From: CAWGCE01 sp964480915
GTDB taxonomy: Bacteria; Planctomycetota; Planctomycetia; Pirellulales; Pirellulaceae
Assembly: GCA_964480915.1 (NCBI GenBank)
Contig: CAYZRS010000008.1
Location: 1-64,000, forward strand
Length of the DNA: 64,000 nt
Direction of reading: 5' to 3'
The notes under the pieces are model-generated. The model did no database searches. It saw only the letters and a list, made by a program, of their open reading frames with translations, and was not told the origin of the DNA. The translations under genes and the position numbers were made by a program. Positions 18,181-27,222 of the stretch are shown one piece after another (position 1 is the first letter of the stretch; each line of letters opens with the position of its first letter).

Positions 18181-19966
18181 CTTCCGCATTCTTGATGGCG
18201 AGCTCGACCACTTTCTGAACCGTTTCGTGGTGGACGACATTGAGGATGTTCTCTGGATCAAAGATGTCCATGGGAACCTCAGGTGGAATTCCAGGCCCTT
18301 CGTGGCAGACGCCTTCGTGATCGACATAAATCTCGTTGGATGTGTGGAATTCCCAGCCGTTGGGAAGCGATTTGAAAAGCACGTCGGAGAGCGCACCCGA
18401 AGTTGACGTCCCGACGGTCGTGACCTGTGGCATCGCCCGCATGCACATCGTAAAAATCTCTGCTGCACTGGCGGTGTAATCATTCGTCATCAGGTAGATC
18501 GGTTTCGTATAGGTGACTCCTTCAGGATGTTTTGTGGTGTACGGTGTCACGTAGCGATCGTTCCGGTACTCGTCCGCTTTCGCTGGCCATTTCGAAAAAC
18601 CGAGCCGCTTCTGATCCGTAAAGTGGCTGGCAATCTCAATACTGTAGAGGTCCGAACCGCCTCCGTTCGTCGTAATGTCAATGATGATCGCATCGGTCTC
18701 GGCAAGGGCGGTGAGTATTTCGTCCAGCGCCTCGTGGAGGACTTTGACTTTGGTGTCGGTGTCCCCCAACGCAAAGCCGCCCATGCCGTCGATGTTGAGA
18801 TAGCCAACTTTTGGGTGCGCGAAGCCCCATTTGATCTGGTTGGCACAAGTCTTGTGTCCCTCGCCGTGGAGCACGTCGGTCATGATGGCCTTGTCGAGTT
18901 TTCGAAAGAACGTTCCGAAGAACTTGCCCCTCGATTTTGGTTCCGGCAGCGCATCAAAGGCGTCCCGCAATCGGCGAATCGTCTTCGAGTGACCAGTGTT
19001 CGCGTTCCGCTCCACACCTTCGATTTCGGCGCTCAGCCCCGTATGCCCATCGTTCAAATCCAACAACATGCTTTCCATGACGTCGAACAATTCCGTGTCC
19101 GACATCGCGTCCGAGACTTGCGGGCGATGCTGATCGATCTTGGCTTGCCAGTCGATATTGCGCTGCTCAAAGAAGGGATAATGGGTCGTCATGATGTCGG
19201 TGAACAGATCGAACAGTCGTGATTGCGTCCATTCTGTTTTTTCCAGGCACGGTGTGGGCAGCGCCTCAAGTCGAATCAGGTTGAAGCCGGGCTCTTTGGC
19301 GTGATACGTCATGCGGGCTTGATCGTCGGAGTCGCCTGCTTCGAATAGCAGCGCTAATTTGTCCTCATCCTCTTCCATTTTCCAGCCGTAGGTTCCGGTG
19401 TAATCGTACATCTCCACGTCGCTGTCGGTGACATGAATGACGTAGCCGTACCCCTTGGCCAACCAAGTGCCTTGAGCCGCCGGCAATGTCTTTTCCGCAG
19501 CCGTGAAGATCGGAATCAGGTTGCCGATCGGTTTGGCAACTTGCGGCGTGTCGTAGCGGCCGAAGTGGAGGTTCGTGATCCGCTGGTCGGCCGACTTGGA
19601 AATTTGCAACTGAATTTCGAGAAGCGGACCGATGTCCGTTTTGGCGATGACCGTGATTCGATTCTCATGCGATTCTTTGACCTCCTGCACGGCAATCCCA
19701 CCCCCGGTTTGCTCAAACACAATGCCGGCCATTTCCCGCAGTTCGTCCGGATCTTCGTCGTCGGTAAAGAGTGGCACGATGTCGCGGTCCCGTTGTTCTT
19801 TGTCGGCCGTGCCCACCACTTTGATCAATTCGACAAGGCGTTTTCCGGGCTCGGTGTCCAAGGGCTCTGCTGCCTGGCCGGCCGGTGGCGGCGAAATGCA
19901 AGCGAACACGAATAGGCAGGCCGTCGTTCGTTTGAGGAGGAATCGAAATGGGTTGAGGAAATACAT
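18155..19966 (-). CDS. exported S41 family peptidase (tricorn/IRBP-type core)
   Basis: 603 residues from ATG 19966, beginning with a signal peptide (FLLKRTTACLFVFACISPPPAGQA). Residues ~30-210 are a beta-rich N-terminal domain. The S41 core follows: NDGHTGLS (~300), VGYLNIDGMGGFA, IIIDITTNGGGSD and NDYTASAAEIF, the last giving the nucleophile serine. There is no lysine in the next block (VGTSTSGALSD), so the Ser-Lys dyad of CtpA/Prc is absent and the enzyme belongs with tricorn/IRBP-like members that use other residues. Substrate unknown. Tail-to-tail overlap of 26 bp with the AraC gene. Confidence 0.88.
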   Translation of the reverse strand: MYFLNPFRFLLKRTTACLFVFACISPPPAGQAAEPLDTEPGKRLVELIKVVGTADKEQRDRDIVPLFTDDEDPDELREMAGIVFEQTGGGIAVQEVKESHENRITVIAKTDIGPLLEIQLQISKSADQRITNLHFGRYDTPQVAKPIGNLIPIFTAAEKTLPAAQGTWLAKGYGYVIHVTDSDVEMYDYTGTYGWKMEEDEDKLALLFEAGDSDDQARMTYHAKEPGFNLIRLEALPTPCLEKTEWTQSRLFDLFTDIMTTHYPFFEQRNIDWQAKIDQHRPQVSDAMSDTELFDVMESMLLDLNDGHTGLSAEIEGVERNANTGHSKTIRRLRDAFDALPEPKSRGKFFGTFFRKLDKAIMTDVLHGEGHKTCANQIKWGFAHPKVGYLNIDGMGGFALGDTDTKVKVLHEALDEILTALAETDAIIIDITTNGGGSDLYSIEIASHFTDQKRLGFSKWPAKADEYRNDRYVTPYTTKHPEGVTYTKPIYLMTNDYTASAAEIFTMCMRAMPQVTTVGTSTSGALSDVLFKSLPNGWEFHTSNEIYVDHEGVCHEGPGIPPEVPMDIFDPENILNVVHHETVQKVVELAIKNAEATIAAGAK

Positions 19967-20199
19967 GGCGCTCAATTCGTGATTGGGAGGTGTTGTCGCT
20001 GATGAGTATAGAGAAGGCTGCGACGCGCGGCTTGAACAAAATTGCGGTTCTGCTCGTCAGGAGATGACCGCCCGGCCATCGGAATCGGCCACGGATTCGT
20101 TCCCATGGTGAACGTGGTCCGTCATCTGCTATTCTTGGCTCACGGAAAGCGTAAAATCACCGCTGGTATTTTCTCAACCGACAAGGACTCGGAACCGTC

Positions 20200-20805
20200 A
20201 TGGCTTTAACCGAATCAACGATGATGAAACTGGGGGCCGCGTTGCCCGATTTTGAATTGACCGACTCGGACGGCAACGTGGCGTCTAAATCGCAGTATGC
20301 CGGCAAGCCGCTGCTCGTGATGTTCATCTGTAACCATTGCCCGTACGTCAAGCATGTAGCACCGGAGTTGGCGAAACTTGGCGCCGATTACTCTGGTACG
20401 GAATTGGGGATCGTGGCGATTCAAAGTAACAACGTCGCCGAGTATCCTGATGACTCGCCCGAGAAAATGAAGGACGAAGCGGAGGAATGGGGCTATACGT
20501 TTCCCTACGTCAGCGATCCGACGCAAGCGGTCGCGTTGGCGTTCACCGCGGCGTGTACGCCAGATTTCTTCCTCTTTGATGCGTCACACAAGCTGGCATA
20601 TCGTGGGCGGTTGGACGAAACTCGTCCCAAGCGAATCAAATCGGGTGTCTACGATTCGTCAGGGAACGAACCGACCGGCAAAGATTTACGCGCGGCGATC
20701 GACGCCGTGTTGGCAGGCGAGGCGCCCGATGCGGAACAATTGCCATCGATGGGCTGCAACATCAAATGGCTTCCCGGCGGCGAACCGAATGACTTCTCGG
20801 CCTGA
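20200..20805 (+). CDS. cytoplasmic thioredoxin-fold (AhpC/TSA-type) protein
   Basis: 201 residues, no signal. AhpC/TSA-like thioredoxin fold: GAALPDFELTDSDGN at the N terminus, LLVMFICNHCPYVKHVAPEL with a CNHC active-site pair in place of WCxxC, a cis-proline region ACTPDFFLFD, and a conserved C-terminal MGCNIKW. This set defines a widespread 'thioredoxin family' group of peroxiredoxin-like proteins whose substrate is not established. It stands alone on the plus strand, tail to tail with the periplasmic thioredoxin. Confidence 0.9.
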   Translation: MALTESTMMKLGAALPDFELTDSDGNVASKSQYAGKPLLVMFICNHCPYVKHVAPELAKLGADYSGTELGIVAIQSNNVAEYPDDSPEKMKDEAEEWGYTFPYVSDPTQAVALAFTAACTPDFFLFDASHKLAYRGRLDETRPKRIKSGVYDSSGNEPTGKDLRAAIDAVLAGEAPDAEQLPSMGCNIKWLPGGEPNDFSA

Positions 20806-20846
20806 GCTGGGGCTTGGCATCGTTGGAGCGGCGCCTCGCGGCTTGG

Positions 20847-21287
20847 TCATTTACGCAACCAGGTATCGACTTCTGCAACGCTTGCGAGGCCCGTCTTGTG
20901 GTCGATCAATTGTCCGTCTTTCACCACAACCAGCGTCGGTAAAGATTCGACCTGGAATAGTTTGGCGATCTCTGCGTGCTGGTCGACGTCGACTTTGATG
21001 ATCGAGGCGCGGTTACGTTGTGCCGTTTCGTCCAGCGTTGCCAAGATGGCACCTTGTTCCTTACAGGGCCCGCACCAGTCGGCATAAAAGTCGATAAGGA
21101 CGACGCCTGGCGCATCGGCGATGACTTGTCGAAGATCTTCTTGAGCCGCCAGTTTACGCACGGCCTGCGTTTCCGATGCCTTCGAGCGGCTGAGGAAAGA
21201 GAGCAGCTTGGACGATTCTTGGGCGTCGAGCAAGTTCGTGAAGAGTGTCGTGGAAAGGCAAACGGATAGGAAAAATGCAGTACGCAT
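20847..21287 (-). CDS. exported thioredoxin
   Basis: 146 residues with a signal peptide (MRTAFFLSVCLSTTLFTNLLDA) and a standard thioredoxin domain: FYADWCGPCKEQG (active-site CGPC) and a cis-proline at VESLPTLVVVKDG. A ~20-residue linker (SKLLSFLSRSKASE) joins the two. Likely a periplasmic thiol-disulfide exchange protein; partner unknown. The 40-bp gap to the convergent thioredoxin-fold gene holds no clear terminator. Confidence 0.93.
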   Translation of the reverse strand: MRTAFFLSVCLSTTLFTNLLDAQESSKLLSFLSRSKASETQAVRKLAAQEDLRQVIADAPGVVLIDFYADWCGPCKEQGAILATLDETAQRNRASIIKVDVDQHAEIAKLFQVESLPTLVVVKDGQLIDHKTGLASVAEVDTWLRK

Positions 21288-21505
21288 GGGCTCGTCTCCT
21301 CAACTGAAAGTGGAATCGGCGTGAATCATTCACACCTCTTCGTTGACGAGGAACGACGTTGGGTCCTTACCAGGTTTTTTGGATTTTTTCGCTTGTCGCT
21401 AGCGTGTCCGATGTGTTCTGCCTTACTTTTCTCAGCGGCGTTTTCAAAAGGCCTCGGATGACACCGCGATGTTATCGTCCCAGGCGACCAATCCGAAACA
21501 CTCGG

Positions 21506-22465
21506 CTACGCCTGGTGGGGCGCGACGATGGGGCTCGTTGCAATCTGCGGAGAGGACGCCAGCGGTGCTCCTTGAGTTGCTTGGTATGAGCTTCTGTTGT
21601 TGAGCCACTGGAACAAGCATTGGGTCAGCATGATGGCGTCAGTACGGGTCACGATGCCCAGCACTTCATGCTGTTGGGAAACGACAGGTACGCAATTGAT
21701 GCGTCGTTCCAGCATCAGTGTTAGCGTCGGGATGACGTCAGACTCGGCATTCACGGAATAGGGCCCGGGGGTCATGATCTCACCCGCGGTCAAGCCTTCA
21801 CCGTGGTCGACGTCGCCGTCACTGATGACGCCCTTTAGACGGTTGGCGCTATCCACGACGACCAAATGGTGAATTCCCTGTTCATGCATTACATCATTGA
21901 CGGCATTCAAATCGGACCGCTCCGAAACGGAGACGACTTGCTTGGTCATGAAGCGGCTGACAGGGAAATGGCCACTGCCGAATTTGGACATTTCATTGGA
22001 AATGGCATGATACATTTCCTGTCGCTTTTCGAAGACGGCTGCTTGGTGGTCGTAGATGCTGCGTCGTTGGATCTTTAGCAGGCGAGCTTTTCTTCGGCGA
22101 CGGAGGTGATAGAGGACGACCGCTGACTTGATGAGGACAAGAACGAAAAGGCCAATTGCTAACGATTGCCAGAAGAACTTCGCGTCGCTGGCAGATATTT
22201 CGTATTCGGTAAGTACATGCTTGTCTCCATCCTCGGCCCCGAGGTTTCCGCTGGCCAGTTCTTGGCTCAGTTCCTGATTCATCGCTTCCACAATCCGATG
22301 ATGGACCGGCGTGAGGGCCACCGCTTCGAAGACGACCAAGGCCAAGCCGATGATCACCAACAGGACGACAGCGCACTCGATCTGAGCGGTGCCTGCCCGG
22401 CGAGACAGGGGCGTGGCGGCCTGTTTTATTGGTTGTTGGTGTGCGTCTTGACCTTCGCGTGGCAT
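21506..22465 (-). CDS. membrane protein with tandem CBS domains
   Basis: 319 residues starting at ATG 22465, chosen because GAGGAG lies 6 nt upstream; an earlier start (22576) has no such site. Two membrane helices (about residues 33-55 and 99-121) are followed by a basic stretch and a coiled segment, then two CBS motifs: SRFMTKQVVSVSERSDLNAV...HLVVVD...KGVISDGDV and AGEIMTPGPYSVNAESDV...CVPVV...GIVTRTD. CBS pairs bind adenine nucleotides and would report energy state to the membrane part; the output is unknown. Confidence 0.85.
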   Translation of the reverse strand: MPREGQDAHQQPIKQAATPLSRRAGTAQIECAVVLLVIIGLALVVFEAVALTPVHHRIVEAMNQELSQELASGNLGAEDGDKHVLTEYEISASDAKFFWQSLAIGLFVLVLIKSAVVLYHLRRRRKARLLKIQRRSIYDHQAAVFEKRQEMYHAISNEMSKFGSGHFPVSRFMTKQVVSVSERSDLNAVNDVMHEQGIHHLVVVDSANRLKGVISDGDVDHGEGLTAGEIMTPGPYSVNAESDVIPTLTLMLERRINCVPVVSQQHEVLGIVTRTDAIMLTQCLFQWLNNRSSYQATQGAPLASSPQIATSPIVAPHQA

Positions 22466-22649
22466 TTGATGCTCCTCAATGCTAGTAATTCTTCGCTTAA
22501 GTTGTCGAACGGTTGACGCGGTTGTTGCCCTCGAAATAGGGGGCGAGTACAGAATCAGGGACCGTCGTGCCTTCAAAATCTATAAGACCCGAAAAACCTG
22601 TCTTCTGTGGGCTATCGTTCTTGGCGGCAGCACGGCACGTTGTCGAGCG

Positions 22650-24665
22650 TCAGGGTTCTGGCAACCGCCAAAGCGTGTACCACGCTTCAGCCGACCAGAT
22701 CGGTTCGCCCTTCGCCGAGACGGCGTCGAGATCGAAGTGGATCACGTGGCCCGGTTTGTGGCCGGCGACTTCGATGTCGACCGCTTGAGAAGTCTCATCC
22801 GGTTTCGCGCTCAGAACGTCCAGTTCGCGGATGTCGATCTTGGGGCCGCCGTAATCGGCGGTTGCCACATATCGCCACTGAGACAAACGATAGTTGCAAA
22901 GATCATGCAGCCATTCGGGCGCCACCGGTTCGGTAAATTTGATGCGAAAGCCTCGCTTTGTGATTGTGATGCATTCTAAGTCAAAGACGGCACGGCCATT
23001 CGTTTTCAGCCGTTGCAAACCCTGGTAGGTTTTCTCACCATCACGATTGACCCAATTCCAGCTGGAAGCATGATCGCCGCCAATGGCGCCGACGAATAAG
23101 TGGCCCCGATCATCAAAAACGAGGCGGTTGCTGCCACCTTCAAGGCCTTGGCTGAATCGATAAACGGCGCCTTGCCATCGCCCGCCGACTTTCTCGAGCG
23201 AAATTCGATTGATGCCGCCGTACTTGACGTCTCCGACCAGCATCTGCCCCGCAAATGGCCATCCACTGGGAATGAGGACGGGTTCGGAAGGGGAATTGGC
23301 GATTTCGTCTTGAGGCAGAATGATGGCCGGTTGAGTTGTGGGTTCGTCTTGAAATGGAGTCGGCGAGCCACCATTGTCGGTCCGGTGCTGAAAGCCATAA
23401 AAGGAACCCTGCACGACGTGATTCAGTTCGTTCGCCGGAGTCCATTCGCCCTGGTTGTCGGTGACGAAAAGCTGGTCATCTGGTCCGATGCCGATCCCGT
23501 TGGGGGTCCGGTGTCCTCCGGTCAATGGTTCGACGTTGGTACCCGCTGGCTGGCCAAGGTCGACCCGCCAGATCGACCCATGGTTGGGTGGATTCTTCAT
23601 CCGTCCCAAGCCGGTGCCCCGTGCCATGAACAAATATCCCGGATGGTCTCGCTCGCCTGCGCGATGCACGAGGCCAAAACTGAGCGCATGGAAGTCGTTG
23701 GTTTCCCAGCCTTCGGCGACGGTTGTTGCATGCCAATGACGATTTTCGTCACAGTCGAACCGAGTAATTTGACTCCGCTGTGAAACATAGATCGCTTCGC
23801 CAACGACACAGACTCCACAAGGCTCAAACAGACGCTCTGCGATCCGCTGCCGTAGAATCGAACTTCGCTCGTCCGCAGCGACGTGCGAGTACAGCCATAA
23901 TTCGCCATTCGACTCTTCTTGCGGGGCAGGAGCCCGCAGTCCGCGCGCGTCGAACATCGCGACCACAAGTCGGCCGTCGGGCAACAAGTCCAATCCACCC
24001 ACCGGTACTTCGACTCCGGGTGGACGTATCGTCATCAATTCGCACCCGGGGAAAACGCCGGCGACTTTTTCGTACCTGCCGGGTCGATCGCCCGATTGGG
24101 CCATTCGTTTCGCTGCGCCGTTGGTCGGGCGAAAGTAGAATGCGGCGGTGGTTAACCGTTGGTTTGGAATCGGTGCGAATGCTTCTTCATCGGCCAATTT
24201 CCATTCGAGACCGAGCTCGCGTGGTTCATCGTTGACATATTGGATGATCCTGATGCGGTGGAACTCCGATGTCGGTTCAAATTCTTTGACTGCCTCGTCG
24301 CCGTCCTCGCTCGTTGCCAACTCAGCGCCATCGATTTCAAGAATGGCTGTCGCTTCCGAATACAAACGAAAATCGACTTCGTCATCGCTCTTGAACCGAA
24401 CGCTGGCCTCGAGAACAAGGGCGTAGTTATCCTCGTAGTGGCGGTTGTCCGTTTTGAACCATGGTTCATTCCCCTGAATGAGAAAGTTGGGAACGGCCTG
24501 ATCGAGATTGGGGGATTGATTCGCCGCCAGTTCATCTTCCGGATCGATTTCCGTGCCGATCCAATAGAGTCGCGCGCGAACACCATTCGTTTTCGTGCGC
24601 GGTTGAGCGTTTGCCACTGACATCGCCAGCGTTGTCGATAGGAGAATCGTGAGCCAAACTTTCAT
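22650..24665 (-). CDS. exported sugar/sorbosone dehydrogenase-like beta-propeller protein
   Basis: 671 residues from ATG 24665, which begins a signal peptide (MKVWLTILLSTTLAMSVANA). Residues ~30-200 form a PA14-like domain (RARLYWIG..., SVRFKSDDEVDFRLYSEA, ILEIDG). Residues ~215-570 are a propeller typical of planctomycete sorbosone-dehydrogenase-like proteins: GGLDLLPDGRLVVAMFDARG, ERLFEPCGVCVVGEAIYVSQ, RTPNGIGIGPDDQLFVTDNQG. No heme CxxCH domain follows, unlike many relatives. Probably binds or oxidises a carbohydrate in the periplasm; PQQ dependence is not shown. Confidence 0.85.
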   Translation of the reverse strand: MKVWLTILLSTTLAMSVANAQPRTKTNGVRARLYWIGTEIDPEDELAANQSPNLDQAVPNFLIQGNEPWFKTDNRHYEDNYALVLEASVRFKSDDEVDFRLYSEATAILEIDGAELATSEDGDEAVKEFEPTSEFHRIRIIQYVNDEPRELGLEWKLADEEAFAPIPNQRLTTAAFYFRPTNGAAKRMAQSGDRPGRYEKVAGVFPGCELMTIRPPGVEVPVGGLDLLPDGRLVVAMFDARGLRAPAPQEESNGELWLYSHVAADERSSILRQRIAERLFEPCGVCVVGEAIYVSQRSQITRFDCDENRHWHATTVAEGWETNDFHALSFGLVHRAGERDHPGYLFMARGTGLGRMKNPPNHGSIWRVDLGQPAGTNVEPLTGGHRTPNGIGIGPDDQLFVTDNQGEWTPANELNHVVQGSFYGFQHRTDNGGSPTPFQDEPTTQPAIILPQDEIANSPSEPVLIPSGWPFAGQMLVGDVKYGGINRISLEKVGGRWQGAVYRFSQGLEGGSNRLVFDDRGHLFVGAIGGDHASSWNWVNRDGEKTYQGLQRLKTNGRAVFDLECITITKRGFRIKFTEPVAPEWLHDLCNYRLSQWRYVATADYGGPKIDIRELDVLSAKPDETSQAVDIEVAGHKPGHVIHFDLDAVSAKGEPIWSAEAWYTLWRLPEP

Positions 24666-24748
24666 TGATCGGACATCCCTCTTCCACTGGCGGTTACTGC
24701 ATTGGAAAATCGCTGCCGCGGTGCACTCGTGCGCCTCGCCTCGCAACG

Positions 24749-25108
24749 CTATTCGGAAGCGGCTTCGAATCCGAGCGACACAAGTTTCTTGAAACTATGG
24801 CTGATGACTTGGACTTGGTAGCCCATGCGTCGGAGTGTTTTGGCCGCGACCGCGGCGCGCACACCGGCCTTTCAGTGACAGTAGATGATCTTGTCTTTCG
24901 GCAAGCCGTCGACCGACTGTGCTGCTTGCGGTAACGAGCTGATCTGCTTGTAGGGGATGAAGATGGCGTCTTGCAAGTGGCCAGCGTCCCATTCCGATTG
25001 GCCGCGAACGTCCAGCATGACCGCCTTGCCGTCCGCAAGGTGAGTTTGCATCTGATCGGGTGTGTGTTTTTCTGGTTTCTTGCTACCGCCGAAGATATTG
25101 GGCCACAT
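24749..25108 (-). CDS. rhodanese-like protein with in-frame TGA at catalytic Cys (candidate selenoprotein)
   Basis: Read through the TGA at 24872-24874, the frame gives 119 residues and ends at TAG 24749-24751. It is one rhodanese domain: AVMLDVRGQSEWDAGHLQDAIFIPY, then KDKIIYCH-[TGA]-KAGVRAAVAAKTL, then RRMGYQVQVISHSFKKLVSLGF. The catalytic loop of rhodaneses is C-x4-R; here the TGA occupies exactly the C of C-K-A-G-V-R, and the coding character continues unbroken after it. So either selenocysteine replaces the catalytic cysteine, or a single base changed a TGC/TGT codon (nonsense mutation or sequencing error). A hairpin after the TGA supports the first reading. If the stop is used, only 78 non-catalytic residues are made. 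No Sec machinery is in this window. Confidence 0.75.
24843..24856 (-). promoter_or_regulatory. candidate bacterial SECIS-like hairpin downstream of the TGA
   Basis: On the mRNA, GCCGC pairs with GCGGC around a GGUC loop, with the loop starting 21 nt after the UGA. Bacterial SECIS elements are small hairpins just inside the coding sequence, with the apical loop about 16-37 nt after UGA and a G in the first two loop positions; this hairpin meets both. The stem is only 5 bp and the region is GC-rich (a competing GGCCG/CGGCC pairing exists), so the hairpin is suggestive, not proof. Confidence 0.45.
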
Positions 25109-25223
25109 GGGTTTCGTTCATGCTTGAGGAGTTGGATTACCAAACACGATATTACCAAATGGGAACCCACTCGGAGACCGATCGTCAAGAAAACGGATTC
25201 TTTCCGCAGCCGCCAGGGGAAGG

Positions 25224-25658
25224 CTAGGAGTCAAGCGCTTTCGAGAGCGGCAGGCAGACGACGTATGCAGCGATGTAGCCGTAAAACGCAGTTAGGAGAA
25301 CGGTTGCCATTCCTGCCCCGACGGTGGTCGGATCATTTGTGCCACCGAGCATTTGAATGCCCCCAATCAGCACGCCCAGCCAGCCGACAGCGACGAAAGC
25401 GTCGATCGACGTTTCGAGAACGGTTTGCGCTTGGGCCTTGTCTTCCTCGCTGCCAGAAATTGCCAGCGGCACGGAAGATATGCCGCCGATTCCATGCCCA
25501 GCCAGGATGACTCCTAGCCCGACGAAGACGACGAACAAGATTCCTGGCACGTCGACAAACGTTTGTGGATTACTCCCAAGAGCGATGGCCAAGCCTACGC
25601 CCAGTACCGCCACCGTGATGCCAACCCAGCGCATGCCAGACTCCTTTTCTCTGTCCAT
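25224..25658 (-). CDS. MotA-like small integral membrane protein
   Basis: 144 residues from ATG 25658 (AGGGAGA 8 nt upstream). Four hydrophobic helices: RWVGITVAVLGVGLAIALG, GILFVVFVGLGVILAGHGIG, AFVAVGWLGVLIGGIQML and TVLLTAFYGYIAAYVVCLPL. The layout, with a short N-terminal pair of helices, a polar cytoplasmic stretch and a helix pair containing the small-residue pattern of ion-channel helices, resembles a shortened MotA. Full MotA is about 250-290 residues with a long cytoplasmic loop, so this is a reduced relative; no MotB is adjacent. Function unassigned. Confidence 0.7.
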   Translation of the reverse strand: MDREKESGMRWVGITVAVLGVGLAIALGSNPQTFVDVPGILFVVFVGLGVILAGHGIGGISSVPLAISGSEEDKAQAQTVLETSIDAFVAVGWLGVLIGGIQMLGGTNDPTTVGAGMATVLLTAFYGYIAAYVVCLPLSKALDS

Positions 25659-25862
25659 CTTCCGTCTCCCTTGGAGATGATCGAATCGGATGGCAGTTCC
25701 TGAACCGAGAATCGGTGGTTCCGTTGTGAATTTTCAAGGTCCTGACGGAAAAAGTACTCGTACCGGCATAGTCGTGCCATGCTTGGGGGCGCGTGACGCA
25801 GGAAAGTAGAGAGAATGGAAAGATTGCCAAAATTCGGGGAAACGAACTCAGGAGCAATTCGC

Positions 25863-26381
25863 ATGCTGGACGTTACCAAGGTTACGCTCGCCAGTCAGTA
25901 CGAGGCAGTATTTCTGTCGCTGCAGAAATGTATCGACCTTTGTCCGGATGAGACATGGGATGGTCTTGTCGCTAACCATCTCTATTGCCAAGCCATCTTC
26001 CATGCGCTCTTCTTTGGCGACCTGTATTTGGGAAGAGGTATCGATGAGATGAAGAGCCAGTCGTTTCATCATGACATGGCGGAGATGTTTCGTGACTATG
26101 AAGAATTGGCGCCTCACCAGCCCAAGTGCTTGTATTTGCGATCTGACGTTCAGGACTATCTGAGTTTTTGTAGAGCAAAGGCTGTCCGGGAAGTCGCCGC
26201 GGAAACGGCCGAGTCCCTGTCGGCCGTGGCTGGGATCTCATGGCATCAGTTTTCCCGGCTGGAAATGCACGTCTACAACATCCGCCACTTACAGCACCAT
26301 GTGGCTCAATTGAATCTGCGGTTGCGATGGAACCACAATCCCAAAATTGCGTGGGTCAAGCACGGCGACGATCGGTCGTGA
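25863..26381 (+). CDS. DinB-like four-helix protein
   Basis: 172 residues from ATG 25863 (AGGAG 8 nt upstream; an ATG at 25815 adds 16 residues). Helical throughout. The first helix has WDGLVANHLYCQAIFHALFFGDLYL and the last WHQFSRLEMHVYNIRHLQHHVAQL; spaced histidines at these two points resemble the metal-ligand histidines of DinB/YfiT proteins. Bacillithiol/mycothiol-linked S-transferase is the usual guess for the family; the exact role is unknown. Convergent with the NIPSNAP gene, 5 bp between stops. Confidence 0.75.
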   Translation: MLDVTKVTLASQYEAVFLSLQKCIDLCPDETWDGLVANHLYCQAIFHALFFGDLYLGRGIDEMKSQSFHHDMAEMFRDYEELAPHQPKCLYLRSDVQDYLSFCRAKAVREVAAETAESLSAVAGISWHQFSRLEMHVYNIRHLQHHVAQLNLRLRWNHNPKIAWVKHGDDRS

Positions 26382-26386
26382 ATTGA

Positions 26387-27157
26387 CTAGAGCTGCGAAT
26401 AGTCCTTCGGCCGCCAATCGCTCTTGTGGATTTTGCTGACCGATCCTTGGTACTTCTCGACACTTTTCAGCGCTTTCCAATCGGGATGGCTGGAGAATTT
26501 CTTCCATGCCTTTTTTCGTTCGTCCGCGGTGTCGTGGACGGTCATGTAGGTGAGGTTCGGTAGCTTATCGCCAATCAACGCCTGACCCATGAAGACAGGC
26601 CGGATGTTACTAGCGAGAAAGATGGGGACCTCGCCCGAATTGAACATTTCCACTTTCCGATCGCCCATCCGTTCGGTCGGGCTTTCATAAACTCGCAACT
26701 CGAAGAGGCGAGGTTGTTCCGTTTGTTTCTGTTTGGGAACAACGACTTTCGGCCAGCAATCGAATGACAAAAGCAGTTCGCTCTGGACTCGCGTAAAGAT
26801 GGGTTGGTCGTGTGGAGTGCCCAAGTATTCGTGGGCCGCTTGTTGGTAATCGGAATCGGCCGCTAGTCTTGCTGCTGCTGCCGTCACATCTTCCACGTTT
26901 GGTCCGGGGATGAGTAGCATCACTTGAATGGCGCCGTCGAGTCCTTCTTCGGCTTGATCGAACACTCCGCAGGGCCCCAATCCCTGCTTGGCGAGTGCCG
27001 GCAAGAGAGCGTGCTGCAGGTAGGCATCTAGCGTTTTTTCAGCCTCCGCATCGACAAGCGTGTAGGTTCGCAATTCCAAAACCTGTTTCTCTTGGCAAAT
27101 GGCCGAATTGGCGAGCAGAGTAATCGCCATCGCGGCAACGAATAAACAACGGACCAT
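26387..27157 (-). CDS. exported NIPSNAP family protein
   Basis: 256 residues with a signal peptide (MVRCLFVAAMAITLLANSAIC). Two ferredoxin-like NIPSNAP repeats: VLELRTYTLVDAEAEKTLDAY (first) and LFELRVYESPTERMGDRKVEMF (second, with the usual NIP-like strand FMGQALIGDKLPNLTYMTVHD). GAGG lies 5 nt before the ATG. NIPSNAP proteins occur widely in planctomycetes as exported proteins of unknown role; ligand binding or a monooxygenase-like activity has been proposed for the fold. Confidence 0.9.
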   Translation of the reverse strand: MVRCLFVAAMAITLLANSAICQEKQVLELRTYTLVDAEAEKTLDAYLQHALLPALAKQGLGPCGVFDQAEEGLDGAIQVMLLIPGPNVEDVTAAAARLAADSDYQQAAHEYLGTPHDQPIFTRVQSELLLSFDCWPKVVVPKQKQTEQPRLFELRVYESPTERMGDRKVEMFNSGEVPIFLASNIRPVFMGQALIGDKLPNLTYMTVHDTADERKKAWKKFSSHPDWKALKSVEKYQGSVSKIHKSDWRPKDYSQL

Positions 27158-27222
27158 CGGGACCTCAGGATTGGGAGTGAATCATCGAGTCGAAGCGGGC
27201 CTGGGGCGCGCATGGCGAAGAA

